Part shown: in pieces, positions 54,530-63,654 of the stretch
Layout of the letters: every line of letters starts with the position of its first letter
Numbering within the stretch: position 1 is the stretch's first letter
NCBI RefSeq assembly: GCF_006980705.1
Contig: NZ_SBHO01000001.1
Location: forward strand, 372,001-436,000
Length of the DNA stretch: 64,000 bases
Reading direction: 5' to 3'
From: Tepidiphilus olei
Lineage (GTDB): Bacteria > Pseudomonadota > Gammaproteobacteria > Burkholderiales > Rhodocyclaceae
Notes under the pieces: model-generated
Seen by the model: only the letters and a program-made list of their open reading frames with translations
Database searches by the model: none
Told to the model about the DNA's origin: nothing
Translations under genes and position numbers: made by a program

Positions 54530-56280
54530 CAGAACGAGGCTCCGATACCGACGTGCAAACGAGGAGAAGGCGAATCCATGTCGAGGGGGTAGGCCACGTC
54601 CAGGCGCACCAGTCCCAGCGGTGAGCGCCAGCGCACGCCTACTCCCACGCCCGTCTTCAGATTCAGGTCGCTACGCCCGTCGAAGGCGTCGCCGCTGTCG
54701 ACGAAAAGGGCACCGTACCAGTTGTTGGCGTGAATCGGGTGCATCACTTCGGCGCTCACCGTAAAGAGGTAGCGCCCTCCCACCACCTGACCACGCTCGT
54801 CTCGGGGGCCGATTTTCTCGAACCCGTAGCCGCGCACCGAATTGTCTCCTCCAGCGAAGAAGCGCAAGGATTTCGGCAGCCGTGCGAATTCATCCATCCA
54901 CGTGAGCCCTAGATCCATCCGCCCTTTGAAGATGAAACGTCCCACGGAATGCGCGCCTACCCCACGCGTCACGATCTGCACGAAGTCGGTGGCACTCAAG
55001 AGTGCCTCGCTCGCGCCTTGCAGGGTGAAGTCCAGAGAATGCCCTCGAGTGGGAAAGAGTGGATCGTCGAATCGGCGATGCCCGAGCTTGACGCCAGCGA
55101 GCACGAAACCGTCTCCTCGTCGTGGCTGCCGGCCATACTCGGTACGCTCGTAACGATACTCACCAAAGAGCGCCTGCGTCCACCCATTACGCAAACGCGC
55201 GTACTGAGCCCCCAGCCGGACCGAGTCGGAGACGATGTCGTTGGCGTCTTCCCGGTCGAGGCGGGTGTATAAGTCGAGCGAATCGGTCAGTGGCGAGCGC
55301 CCCGGAATGGTGTAGTTGCTCTCGATGCGCTGTAGTCGCGGAGAGAACTCCACGTTGCCTTTCCACCGATGCCCGCGGCGATTGACCCAGCGTCGCGTCG
55401 CGTCTGCTCCCAGCCGTGGTCCGGTATCGGTGGCAAACCCGACACGCAGGCCGTAGGCGGTGCGCTTGTTGGGCGTGAGTACGACGTCGACGGGCACGGT
55501 CTGCGCCTGGCGTTGCTCGGTGAGCGGGTCGATGCGCACCTCGGCGAAATAACCACTGGCGCTCAGATTGCGGTAGATCTCGGCCAGCGCCTCGCTGTAG
55601 TATGGGTCGCCTTGGGTCACCGGCAACAAGCGCGCGACGAAGTCTTCGTCCAAGATGTCTTGCTCGACGCGGATCGTCCCAAAGTAATAGCGTGGTCCCG
55701 AGTCCAAGTGTAAGCCGATGCGGGCCGTGTTCGTCGCGGGATCCACCCAGAGTTCGCGCCGCCGGTAGTGCGCGTCGAGATAGCCTGCCGAACGGGCGCG
55801 ATTGAGCAGCGTGTCGCGGATCTCTTCATAGAGACCCTGATGCAATCGCGAGCCCTTTGCCAGCGGAAGCTCGTCGAGATAACGCCGTATCATCGGATCT
55901 CGTGCGAATTCGCCTTCGATCTCCACCTCCAGCACATCGATGAGCGTGGGCGGGCCCGGCTCGATTCGCAGCACGGGCCGTTTGCAGTCCTCGGTGTGCT
56001 CCAAATCGGCCTCGATCGTCGCGTTGAAATGTCCCAAGGCGCGCAGCGCCGACGTAGCCGCGGCGCGCGCTTCGCGCAGATAGGCGCGCCAGCGCACTTC
56101 GGGGGCATCGCACGCAAGGCTCGAGGGAGGCGCCAGCTTCATCACGTTGGCAGCCAATTCCGGGTGTGCTTCTAGGCCGACGATGCGCAAGCGAGAAGGC
56201 GCGGCATCTGGTTGGGCCGGCACTGCATGGCGCGGAAAGAGCACGGCGAAGAACACGACCAAGGCGGCCAGAATCGGCAA
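54529..56280 (-). CDS. tamA: Translocation and assembly module outer-membrane protein TamA
   Basis: Omp85-family outer-membrane barrel with three N-terminal POTRA domains. 583 residues: signal peptide (cleavage near AVPAQ), POTRA repeats to about residue 265, then a 16-strand-type barrel with RFFAGGDNSVRGYGFEKIGP (the conserved lid-lock region) and a C-terminal Phe typical of outer-membrane barrels. The only usable start in frame is TTG at 56280, because a stop lies about 70 bases further upstream; no good ribosome-binding site is visible, so the start is uncertain. Confidence 0.92.
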   Translation of the reverse strand: MPILAALVVFFAVLFPRHAVPAQPDAAPSRLRIVGLEAHPELAANVMKLAPPSSLACDAPEVRWRAYLREARAAATSALRALGHFNATIEADLEHTEDCKRPVLRIEPGPPTLIDVLEVEIEGEFARDPMIRRYLDELPLAKGSRLHQGLYEEIRDTLLNRARSAGYLDAHYRRRELWVDPATNTARIGLHLDSGPRYYFGTIRVEQDILDEDFVARLLPVTQGDPYYSEALAEIYRNLSASGYFAEVRIDPLTEQRQAQTVPVDVVLTPNKRTAYGLRVGFATDTGPRLGADATRRWVNRRGHRWKGNVEFSPRLQRIESNYTIPGRSPLTDSLDLYTRLDREDANDIVSDSVRLGAQYARLRNGWTQALFGEYRYERTEYGRQPRRGDGFVLAGVKLGHRRFDDPLFPTRGHSLDFTLQGASEALLSATDFVQIVTRGVGAHSVGRFIFKGRMDLGLTWMDEFARLPKSLRFFAGGDNSVRGYGFEKIGPRDERGQVVGGRYLFTVSAEVMHPIHANNWYGALFVDSGDAFDGRSDLNLKTGVGVGVRWRSPLGLVRLDVAYPLDMDSPSPRLHVGIGASF

Positions 56281-56390
56281 ACGATACGGCGCGTCGATGA
56301 TGCGGCTCCAAACGGACGATGAGGGCGATGATAACCCGGTGGCAACTCACGAGGGAGTGTTCGTTCGCGAAACGAAGCGTTGCCGGAAGC

Positions 56391-56418
56391 TTGACATGTA
56401 CCGGAGAATGGATATAAT
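56391..56418 (+). promoter_or_regulatory. Consensus sigma70 promoter of tRNA-Arg
   Basis: Perfect TTGACA (56391-56396), 16 bases, perfect TATAAT (56413-56418). The tRNA begins 15 bases after the -10. The bases 56281-56390 between this and tamA show no gene. Confidence 0.85.
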
Positions 56419-56433
56419 TTCAATCTCCGTTGC

Positions 56434-56510
56434 GCGCCCGTAGCTCAGTTGGATAGAGTACCTGGCTACGAACCAGGGGGTCGTGGGTTCGAATCCTGCC
56501 GGGCGCGCCA
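56434..56510 (+). tRNA. tRNA-Arg(ACG)
   Basis: 77 nt with encoded CCA. The acceptor stem GCGCCCG pairs perfectly with CGGGCGC, discriminator G, then CCA at 56508-56510. Anticodon arm CCTGG-CTACGAA-CCAGG gives anticodon ACG, read as ICG after deamination and decoding CGU, CGC and CGA. T-arm has GGGTTCGAATCC. Canonical in every arm. Confidence 0.97.
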
Positions 56511-56520
56511 AGAATCGAAA

Positions 56521-56552
56521 CCCGAAGCCGCCGATGCGGCTTCGGGTTTTTT
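56521..56552 (+). terminator. Rho-independent terminator after tRNA-Arg
   Basis: Perfect 11-base-pair stem CCCGAAGCCGC / GCGGCTTCGGG with loop CGAT, then six T residues. A short A-run before the stem could let it act weakly for the converging valS transcript too. Confidence 0.93.
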
Positions 56553-56577
56553 CATCGATGAAGGAATGATGCCTTTC

Positions 56578-59436
56578 TCACCCCCTCCCCAAATGCCGCT
56601 CAAGGCGCGCGAGCTGGGGTTCGAGCTGGGCGAGCGTGGCGCTGAAGCGTTCGATGCGCTCGCGCTCCTGGGCCACCACCTCGGCCGGGGCGCGTTCCAC
56701 GAAACTGGGGTTTTCCAGTTTCTTCTTCGCCTTGGCGATTTCGGCCTGCAGGCGGGCGATCTCCTTGGCGAGTCGCTCATGCTCCTTGGCAGCGTCGATG
56801 GGCACGTCGAGCATGAGCTGCAGGGTTTCCACCGCCGCCACGGGAGCGAGCGCGTCTTCGGGCAGGCGCGCGAGCGTGCGCACTTCCGTGAGCCGCGCAA
56901 GCGCTTGCAGGTAGGGGACGAATCCGGCGATCGTCGCCGCGAGCGCCTCGTCGGACGGCTCGCCCAGTGCCACCGCGAGCGGCACGCGCTCGCCCGGGTT
57001 GAGCTTCATCTCGGAACGTAGCCCTCGCACCGCCCGTGTGATCGCCTGAAAAAGCGCCATTTCGCGCTCGGCCGCCTCGTCGAGCTTTTCCGGTTGGGCG
57101 ACGGGGTAGGGCGCCAGCATGATCGAATCGCTCACCTTGCGCCCGGCCACGGGGGCGACGTGTTGCCATAGCTCCTCGGTGATGAAGGGAATCACCGGAT
57201 GCAGCAGCCGCAGCACGGCCTCGAGCACGCCGATGAGCGTGCGGCGCGTGGCATGGCGCACCGCCTCGTCGTCCTGGGCGAGACGCACCTTGGCGAGCTC
57301 CAGGTACCAGTCGCAGTATTCGTCCCAGACGAATTCATAGAGCGCCTTGGCGTAGAGGTCGAACCGGTAGTCGGTAAGCTGCCGTTGCGCTTCGGCCTCC
57401 ACCCGCTGCAGTCGCGAGACGATCCAGCGTTCGGCAAAGCCCAGCGCTTCGGGCGCCGCAGGCGTATCGGGCAGGCGTTCGCCCACGTTCATCAGCACAA
57501 AACGCGTCGCATTCCACAGCTTGTTGCAGAAATTGCGGTAGCCTTCGCAGCGGCCGAGATCGAACTTGATGTCGCGCCCGGGGCTCGCGAGCGAGGCGAA
57601 GGTGAAGCGCAGGGCATCCGCGCCAAACGCGGGGATGCCGTTGGGAAACTCCTTGCGCGTGCGCTCGGCGATCGCCTCGGCCTGCTTCGGATTCATCAAG
57701 CCGGTGGTGCGCTTCTGGATGAGCGATTCGAGGTCGATGCCATCGATGAGGTCGATCGGATCGAGCACGTTCCCCTTGGATTTCGACATCTTCTGCCCTT
57801 CGGCATCGCGGATGAGGCCGTGGACATAGACGTGCTTGAACGGGATCTTGCCGGTGATGTGGGTGGTCATCATCACCATGCGCGCCACCCAGAAGAAAAT
57901 GATGTCGAATCCGGTGACCAGCACCGAAGAGGGCAGGTAGAGGTCGAGCGCCGGGTTCGATTTGGCCGGATACTCGGGCGTCCAGTCGAGCGTGGAGAAC
58001 GGCCACAAGGCCGAAGAAAACCACGTATCGAGCACGTCGGGGTCGCGCGTGAGTTTGCCGGTGTACCCTTCGGCCGCGGCGAGCACGCGCGCCTCGGATT
58101 CGTCGTGCGCCACCCAGAATCGGCGATGCTCGGCCGGATCTTCGTCGGCATACCATGCCGGGATCTGGTGCCCCCACCATAACTGCCGCGAGATGCACCA
58201 ATCTTGGATATTGACCAGCCACTGGCGATAGGTGTTCACCCAGTTCTCGGGGAAAAAGCGGATGCTGCCGTCCTCGACCACCTCGAGCGCCTTCTGCGCG
58301 AGCGATTTGCCGTCCGGCCCGGGCTTGGTGGTGGCCACGAACCACTGGTCGGTGAGCATGGGTTCGAGCACCACGCCGGTGCGCTCGCCGCGCGGCACCA
58401 TCATCGTGTGCGGTTTCACCTCCACCAAAAGCCCCTGCGCTTGCAGTTCGGCCACGGCCTTTTCCCGGGCGACGAACCGGTCGAGCCCGCGGTAGGCGGG
58501 CGGGACGTTGTCGTTGAGATGCGCATCCAGGCGGAAGATGTTGATCATCGGCAGCTCGTGGCGATGGGCCACGGCGTAGTCGTTCGCGTCGTGCGCCGGC
58601 GTCACTTTCACGCAGCCGGTACCGAAACTCGGATCGACCACCGGATCGGCGATGATGGGGATGCGACGGCCCACGAGCGGCAGGATCACTTCCTTGCCGA
58701 TGAGCCCCTGATGGCGCGGATCTTCCGGATGGACCATCACCGCCACGTCGCCGAACAGCGTCTCCGGCCGCGTGGTGGCTACCACCACCCCGGCACGGCC
58801 GTCGATGGGGCCATCGGCGAAGGGATAGAGGATGGACCAGAGGAATCCTTCCTCCTCTTCCGCCGAAACTTCCAGGTCGGAGACCGCCGTGCGCAGCTTG
58901 GGATCCCAGTTCACCAGACGTTTGCCGCGATAAATCAACCCCTCCCGATAAAGCCGCACGAACACCTCGAGCACCGTGCGCGACAAGCCCTCATCCATGG
59001 TGAAACGCTCGCGCGTCCAGTCGGCCGAAGTGCCCAGCCGCCGCATCTGGCGCGTGATGGTGCCGCCCGAATATTCCTTCCACTGCCACACCCGCTCGAG
59101 GAACTTCTCCCGCCCCAGATCGTAGCGCGTGAGCCCCTCCTGCTCGAGCTGGCGCTCGACCACGATCTGGGTGGCGATGCCGGCATGGTCGGTACCCGGC
59201 TGCAGCAGCACGTTGTCACCGCTCATGCGCCGCCAGCGCACGAGCATGTCCATGATCGTCTGGTTGAAACCATGCCCCATGTGCAAGGTGCCGGTCACGT
59301 TGGGCGGCGGCATGAGGATGCAGTAAGCATTGTTGCGGCCTGGGTCGAAACCGGCGCGGAAGTAGCCGTGTTCTTCCCACCAGGGGTACCAGCGGGATTC
59401 GATCGCCTTGGGTTCGAAGCTCTTGTCGAGGGTCAT
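56578..59436 (-). CDS. valS: Valyl-tRNA synthetase
   Basis: Class I synthetase that charges tRNA-Val and edits mischarged threonine. 952 residues. HIGH motif as HMGH at 52-55 ([16 protein letters not shown]), editing domain with [18 protein letters not shown] at 549-553, anticodon-binding domain, and a C-terminal coiled coil ([15 protein letters not shown]). The ATG at 59436 starts the conserved MTLDKSFEP; a longer start 42 bases upstream is rejected. Upstream the expected holC/small-protein neighbour is displaced by about 4.2 kb of accessory DNA. Confidence 0.97.
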   Translation of the reverse strand: MTLDKSFEPKAIESRWYPWWEEHGYFRAGFDPGRNNAYCILMPPPNVTGTLHMGHGFNQTIMDMLVRWRRMSGDNVLLQPGTDHAGIATQIVVERQLEQEGLTRYDLGREKFLERVWQWKEYSGGTITRQMRRLGTSADWTRERFTMDEGLSRTVLEVFVRLYREGLIYRGKRLVNWDPKLRTAVSDLEVSAEEEEGFLWSILYPFADGPIDGRAGVVVATTRPETLFGDVAVMVHPEDPRHQGLIGKEVILPLVGRRIPIIADPVVDPSFGTGCVKVTPAHDANDYAVAHRHELPMINIFRLDAHLNDNVPPAYRGLDRFVAREKAVAELQAQGLLVEVKPHTMMVPRGERTGVVLEPMLTDQWFVATTKPGPDGKSLAQKALEVVEDGSIRFFPENWVNTYRQWLVNIQDWCISRQLWWGHQIPAWYADEDPAEHRRFWVAHDESEARVLAAAEGYTGKLTRDPDVLDTWFSSALWPFSTLDWTPEYPAKSNPALDLYLPSSVLVTGFDIIFFWVARMVMMTTHITGKIPFKHVYVHGLIRDAEGQKMSKSKGNVLDPIDLIDGIDLESLIQKRTTGLMNPKQAEAIAERTRKEFPNGIPAFGADALRFTFASLASPGRDIKFDLGRCEGYRNFCNKLWNATRFVLMNVGERLPDTPAAPEALGFAERWIVSRLQRVEAEAQRQLTDYRFDLYAKALYEFVWDEYCDWYLELAKVRLAQDDEAVRHATRRTLIGVLEAVLRLLHPVIPFITEELWQHVAPVAGRKVSDSIMLAPYPVAQPEKLDEAAEREMALFQAITRAVRGLRSEMKLNPGERVPLAVALGEPSDEALAATIAGFVPYLQALARLTEVRTLARLPEDALAPVAAVETLQLMLDVPIDAAKEHERLAKEIARLQAEIAKAKKKLENPSFVERAPAEVVAQERERIERFSATLAQLEPQLARLERHLGRG

Positions 59437-59467
59437 GGCGGAGTCTGGTCGTCTGAGAAAGCTGATA

Positions 59468-59473
59468 ATTATA
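59468..59473 (-). promoter_or_regulatory. Candidate -10 element for valS
   Basis: Perfect TATAAT on the minus strand, 31 bases upstream of the valS ATG; no recognisable -35. If real, valS has its own promoter just inside the inserted segment, which would explain how it survives separation from its original operon. Confidence 0.4.
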
Positions 59474-59532
59474 GCCAAGCGGGACGGACTGCGGCAGGGG
59501 AACGTGCCATGGCCAGGGCAATCGCATGAACG

Positions 59533-59830
59533 TTACGCCAATTGGAGCCCAAATTCCCGAATGGTCCGGGCGATGTTCGCTTGTGTGCCCATTGCATCGA
59601 TCGTGACGATGCAGCCCTCGAGCGCCAAGGTGGCCAGCGACTGCGTAATCGCCGTCTTCTCGTCTGATTTTTTCTCCACTATCGCCCGTTGCCCCAGCAC
59701 CAACCCAGCACCAGTCGCAAAAGCACCGACCAGATGCAAAGGCGTAGGATCGAGCTTGCCCGAGCGGCGACTGGTCTTGCCGTCGATCGCCGCACCACGG
59801 CATCGACGCCCAAGGCCGGCACCAGCATAC
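59533..59830 (-). pseudogene. Degenerate ISAs1-family transposase fragment
   Basis: Reading on the minus strand, an ISAs1-type transposase core is recognisable: IDGKTSRRSGKLDPTPLHLV, then GLVLGQRAIVEKKSDEKTAI, then LEGCIVTIDAMGTQANIA (catalytic Asp in IDAMG). The open frame ends at 59533, well short of a normal ISAs1 transposase of about 370 residues. Upstream, PALGVDAVV lies in another frame, consistent with two extra bases near 59790, and further upstream stops appear. So both ends are lost and a frameshift is present; inactive. No terminal repeats were recognised. Confidence 0.72.
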
Positions 59831-59972
59831 GCTTTTGCTCATTCCTGGGCTCGTCATCGGCATCCCGGCACTCTCATCAAGTCGTCACACTTCGGAATCG
59901 AAACCGCCGTTCGGGCTCCTCACGAATATCAGAGCAGAAAAATTTTATAAAGGAAGGGGTCGAGGAGTTTTA

Positions 59973-61418
59973 TCAGGCGCGCCCATAGTCATCCTGAAAG
60001 CGGACGATGTCATCCTCACCCAGATAATCCCCGCACTGCACCTCGATCATTACGAGATCGAGAATTCCTGGGTTTTCCAGACGGTGCTTGTGGCCAGCGG
60101 GGATGTAAGTCGATTCATTGGGGCGAACGTAGCATTCCTTCTCCCCGTTGATGATCTTTGCCATGCCGCGCACGACGATCCAGTGCTCGCTGCGATGGTG
60201 GTGCATCTGGAGCGACAGAGAAGCCCCCGGTTTGACCTCGATACGCTTGATCTTGAACCCTGGTCCTTCCTCGAGCACCGTATAGCTGCCCCACGGTCGC
60301 ACGACGGTGCGGTGGAATTTGTAGACGTCATGATCCCGTGCTTTGAGCCGGGCGACGACGTGTTTCACGTCCTGCGCCTTGTCGCGGTGGGCGACGAGCA
60401 GTGCGTCGGGGGTATCGACGATCAGCAATTCCTCCACACCAAGGGCAGCGACCAACCGATCTTCGCTATGGACGTAGGTGTTGCGGCTGTCGAAGAAAAG
60501 GGCTTCACCTCGAGCCCGGTTGCCGGCCTCGTCGGGTGTTGCCAGCACGCTCAGGGCGCACCACGAACCGATGTCGCTCCAGTCAAACTCGGCCGGGACG
60601 ACCGCGACGGCCTCGGATCGCTCCATGAGGGCGTAGTCGAGGGAAATATCCGGAATCGCGGCAAACGATTCGGCATCGAGTTCGAGGAGGGCGGTTTCTG
60701 AGGTACACCGTTCGCGGGTGCGCTCCCAACACCGCGCCGCTGCCTCGGCCACGTCCGGCGCATAGCGCGCCATCTGTTCGAGCAGAACACCGGCCTGAAA
60801 GCAGAACATACCGGCATTCCAGTAGAAATTCCCCGCTTCGAGGTACTGTCGAGCGAGGTCTAGCGCGGGTTTTTCGACGAAACGAACCACCGCCCGCCCC
60901 GGACCCAGCGCCTCGCCGGCTTCGATGTAACCATAACCAGTTTCCGGCCGATCAGGAACGACGCCAAAGGTGACGAGCCGTTGCTGGCTGGCTAGTTGAG
61001 CGGCCTGACCGACGGCACGGCGAAACGCCGCCTCGTCCGTAATGAGATGATCGGCAGGCAGGACTAGCAGCAGAGCATCCGGGCCGTGGCGCTCGGCAAG
61101 CACGTGTGCGGCGAGCGCCACGGCAGCTGCCGTGTTGCGCCCTACCGGTTCGAGTAGAAAGGTGCTGCGATAGCGTCGATCGAGCCCGGCTCGGGCGAAT
61201 TCATCCTTGCTGAGGAAATAGTAATCCCGGTTGGTGACGGTAAGGATCTCCGCTGGCACTCCTTCTTGCTCATCATGCAGAGCGGCTGCCCGGCGGTAGG
61301 TTTTGTGCAGCAAGGTTTCGCCGTCAGGTAGTGTGATGAAGGGCTTGGGATGTCCCTCGCGCGACACCGGCCACAGGCGCGTGCCTGCGCCGCCGGAGAG
61401 GATGACGGGAATCAGCAT
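59973..61418 (-). CDS. manC: Mannose-1-phosphate guanylyltransferase / mannose-6-phosphate isomerase (bifunctional)
   Basis: Makes GDP-mannose for polysaccharide synthesis and interconverts fructose-6-P and mannose-6-P. 481 residues. N-terminal nucleotidyltransferase with the pyrophosphorylase signature LSGGAGTRLWPVSRE and EKP (FVEKPALD), then FDWSDIGSW; a C-terminal cupin isomerase domain with PWGSYTVLEEG, zinc-ligand-type LQMHHHRSEHWIVV and NESTYIPAGHKHRLEN. Both halves appear intact. GAGGAAA precedes the ATG. It stands alone between two IS remnants, with no manB or GDP-mannose-using enzyme next to it. Confidence 0.95.
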   Translation of the reverse strand: MLIPVILSGGAGTRLWPVSREGHPKPFITLPDGETLLHKTYRRAAALHDEQEGVPAEILTVTNRDYYFLSKDEFARAGLDRRYRSTFLLEPVGRNTAAAVALAAHVLAERHGPDALLLVLPADHLITDEAAFRRAVGQAAQLASQQRLVTFGVVPDRPETGYGYIEAGEALGPGRAVVRFVEKPALDLARQYLEAGNFYWNAGMFCFQAGVLLEQMARYAPDVAEAAARCWERTRERCTSETALLELDAESFAAIPDISLDYALMERSEAVAVVPAEFDWSDIGSWCALSVLATPDEAGNRARGEALFFDSRNTYVHSEDRLVAALGVEELLIVDTPDALLVAHRDKAQDVKHVVARLKARDHDVYKFHRTVVRPWGSYTVLEEGPGFKIKRIEVKPGASLSLQMHHHRSEHWIVVRGMAKIINGEKECYVRPNESTYIPAGHKHRLENPGILDLVMIEVQCGDYLGEDDIVRFQDDYGRA

Positions 61419-61448
61419 AGTGTTTCCTCACGCAGTGTTCCATGCTCA

Positions 61449-61480
61449 AGAAAGAATACCCGTTTGCAGTATTCCTTTCT
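61449..61480 (-). repeat. Inverted repeat in the manC leader
   Basis: AGAAAGAATAC (61449-61459) and GTATTCCTTTCT (61469-61480) are inverted copies with one extra base in the second arm, separated by nine bases. It lies 31-62 bases before the manC ATG, in AT-rich DNA. Could be an operator, an mRNA hairpin or an old IS end. The rest of 61419-61636 shows no gene and no clear promoter. Confidence 0.6.
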
Positions 61481-61639
61481 GAGTTCAGGGGAATGTGAAC
61501 AAAAACGCAAAATTTCGAATTTGCAATGAATAAGATACATGATCCTATGCTGCGCCTTTTCTTGGAAGGCCGCACCCTCTGTACCACACATTTCGTCGAT
61601 GGGCAAAATTTCAGGTTGAACCAACGTGGCTACGTGTGA

Positions 61640-62285
61640 GGTTCCGTACGATTCCATGGTGTTGTTTTTATGAAGAGTTTCGGTTTTTGGCTTCGTCGAA
61701 ACCCGCTTCGTTCGTTTTCCTGGTACCATTTTCTCATGGCTTCGATGGGGGTGGCATGTGCGAAGGCTTTCTGGGGGATGTGGTGATCGTACCGCCAGAC
61801 GTCGCGCTGAAGCGTCGCTTCGAGTGCTTCCCGGCTGTCGAAGCGCGGTGGATGGCAAGCACTTTGCTGATGTGCCCGTTGAGGTGTTCGACCCTGCCGT
61901 TCGTTTGCGGATGGTGAGGTTTGCTTTGGGCGGCAATCGCCTCAGCGAACCGAGTCCGTGACGACGCAGGCAACGATTCCCGCCCCGGGCGCGATACGTT
62001 CGGTGTGATGACATTGCGCACCACTGCCAGCAAATCATCCAGGGGCAACCTCAGGAGCTTGCGCAGCTCCACCACGACTGCCGCCTGAAACGGAGGGTCG
62101 AGTTCGTCTGCAGGCGCCGCGCCGTATGCGGACGATCTTCGACGTCGGTACTCGTTGCCACGTCGAATGGTGTCCTCCCACACCCCGAGTTCCCAGGCAA
62201 GGCGGCGGACCGGCAGGTTCGAGCTTTGGATGGTGCGCCGGATCGCAGGGGTCGTGGTGGCGTTCTCATGCAGTCGGATCCTCAT
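61640..62285 (-). pseudogene. Degenerate IS481-family transposase with internal deletion
   Basis: Pieces of one transposase are spread over all three minus-strand frames. From the ATG at 62285: MRIRLHENATTTPAIRRTIQ to about WEDTIRR; after a shift, VEDRPHTARRLQTN; after another, AAVVVELRKLLRLPLDDLLA and VSRPG; then NRCLRRHGLGSLRRLPP; then directly KPHHPQTNGRVEHLNG and AIHR; then FDSREALEATLQRDVWRYDH and PQKAFAHATPIEAMRKWYQE. Between RRLPP and KPHHPQTNG about 150-200 residues are missing, which removes most of the DDE core. At least four frameshifts plus the deletion make it inactive. An intact relative would be about 1 kb. Confidence 0.82.
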
Positions 62286-62433
62286 ATTTTTACCTCTCGA
62301 GCGCTTCGAGCGGCTCGTACATCGTCTCACGAGCCAAGAATGATGTACGACGTCGTGGATCGATGCAAGCGTCCGGGACCCGGCATCAGGTTCAGCTTGC
62401 CCGTTTGGCGAACTTCAAATTTCGGTATTTCAG

Positions 62434-62462
62434 TTGGGTCAAAAGGGGCGATGCGGTATTAT
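62434..62462 (+). promoter_or_regulatory. Predicted sigma70 promoter of the WecA-like gene
   Basis: TTGGGT (62434-62439), exactly 17 bases, TATTAT (62457-62462). The start near 62469 gives a leader of about 95 nt to the chosen ATG. The surrounding DNA (62286-62563) is AT-rich and holds no other gene. Confidence 0.55.
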
Positions 62463-62563
62463 CGCAAAGAATCAAGAGACTGCATCTGATCCATGACAAA
62501 TGAGCACGTATTCAGAGGAATTTTTTTGAAGATGCCATCATGGACGGACGGGAGAAAGTAGCA

Positions 62564-63646
62564 ATGAACGTCCTGCTGACGGCATTTCTGATGAGTTTTT
62601 TTTCAGTGCTCTGCTTGATTCGGCTGCATCGTCGCTATGGATGTTTTGCAACGGATGAGTGGGGTGGGGTGCAAAAATTTCACCGCTATCGTGTAACGCG
62701 AATTGGTGGGACGGGTGTGGTGCTTGGGCTGGTGGCGGCAGTGGTGCTGCTGTGGCTCGAAAATCGTGGGATCGCCCGCGAGTTCGCCCTGTTGCTGGTG
62801 GCGGGCATTCCTGCCTTTGCCGGGGGGCTGGCCGAGGATGTCACCAAACGCGTGGGCGTGGGGGCGCGTCTGCTACTGACCATGGGTGCGGCGGCGCTGG
62901 GGTTCTGGCTCCTGGGGGCGGTGCTCACGCGGGTGGACGTGCCGCTCGTCGATGACCTCTTCCGTTATGGGCCGGTGGCGCTGGCAGTGACGGTGGTGGC
63001 GGTGGGGGGCGTGGCCAACGCGATCAACATCATCGACGGATTCAACGGCCTGGCAGGGATGGTGGGAGTGATGATCCTCTCGGCGCTGGGGTACGTGGCC
63101 TACGTGCTGGGCGATCATCTGCTATGGAACGTGTGCATCGCGAGCGTGGGGGCGCTGCTGGGATTCTTCGTGTGGAACTATCCGCGGGGCTTGATCTTCC
63201 TCGGTGATGGCGGGGCCTATCTGGTGGGGTTCCTGATCGGGGAGGTTTCGGTGCTGCTGGTGGGGCGCCACGCGGAGGTGTCGGCGTGGTTTCCCATGTT
63301 GCTGGTGGTGTATCCGGTGTTCGAGACGGTGTTTTCCATCTACCGCAAGAAATTCGTGCGCGGAATCTCGCCCGGCGTGCCCGATGGCTTGCATCTGCAC
63401 ATGTTGGTATTCCGCCGTATCGTGCGCTGGGCCGGGGGGCGCGAGGCGGAGGTGCTGGTGCGGCGTAATTCGGCCACTTCGCCCTATCTGTGGCTGCTGT
63501 GCTCGGCCTCGGTGATCCCGGCAGTGCTCTTCTGGCGGCACACCTACGTGCTGATGGGCTTCACGCTGGGGTTCGCGGTGCTCTACGTGTGGCTGTACCG
63601 GCGCATCGTGCGCTTTCGCACGCCGGGGGTGTTGCGGCGGGGGTGA
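62564..63646 (+). CDS. WecA/MraY-family glycosyl-1-phosphate transferase
   Basis: Polytopic inner-membrane enzyme that transfers a sugar-1-phosphate from a UDP-sugar to undecaprenyl phosphate, starting O-antigen, enterobacterial common antigen or exopolysaccharide units. 360 residues with about 10-11 helices. Family motifs: GGLAEDVTKRVG (second loop), the catalytic-site motif NIIDGFNGLAG with Asp 158, FLGDGGAYLVGF, and the cytoplasmic HLHML motif of WecA-type sugar recognition. The ATG at 62564 follows GGGAGAAAG; an in-frame ATG at 62540 is possible. Which sugar is used is not clear. MraY is unlikely because no cell-wall cluster surrounds it. Confidence 0.88.
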   Translation: MNVLLTAFLMSFFSVLCLIRLHRRYGCFATDEWGGVQKFHRYRVTRIGGTGVVLGLVAAVVLLWLENRGIAREFALLLVAGIPAFAGGLAEDVTKRVGVGARLLLTMGAAALGFWLLGAVLTRVDVPLVDDLFRYGPVALAVTVVAVGGVANAINIIDGFNGLAGMVGVMILSALGYVAYVLGDHLLWNVCIASVGALLGFFVWNYPRGLIFLGDGGAYLVGFLIGEVSVLLVGRHAEVSAWFPMLLVVYPVFETVFSIYRKKFVRGISPGVPDGLHLHMLVFRRIVRWAGGREAEVLVRRNSATSPYLWLLCSASVIPAVLFWRHTYVLMGFTLGFAVLYVWLYRRIVRFRTPGVLRRG

Positions 63647-63654
63647 GCCGCTCG

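Noticed and set aside
56434-56510. tRNA-Arg as a possible integration site (att) for a mobile element
   Set aside because: No integrase gene and no direct repeat of the tRNA 3' end were seen on either side; a normal terminator follows at once.
59835-60701. Plus-strand open frame of 288 codons over manC
   Set aside because: Antisense shadow of the manC cupin and nucleotidyltransferase domains, which are clear on the minus strand.
61636-61917. Plus-strand open frame (about 93 codons) across the IS481 remnant
   Set aside because: It is antisense to recognisable transposase segments and has no ribosome-binding site.
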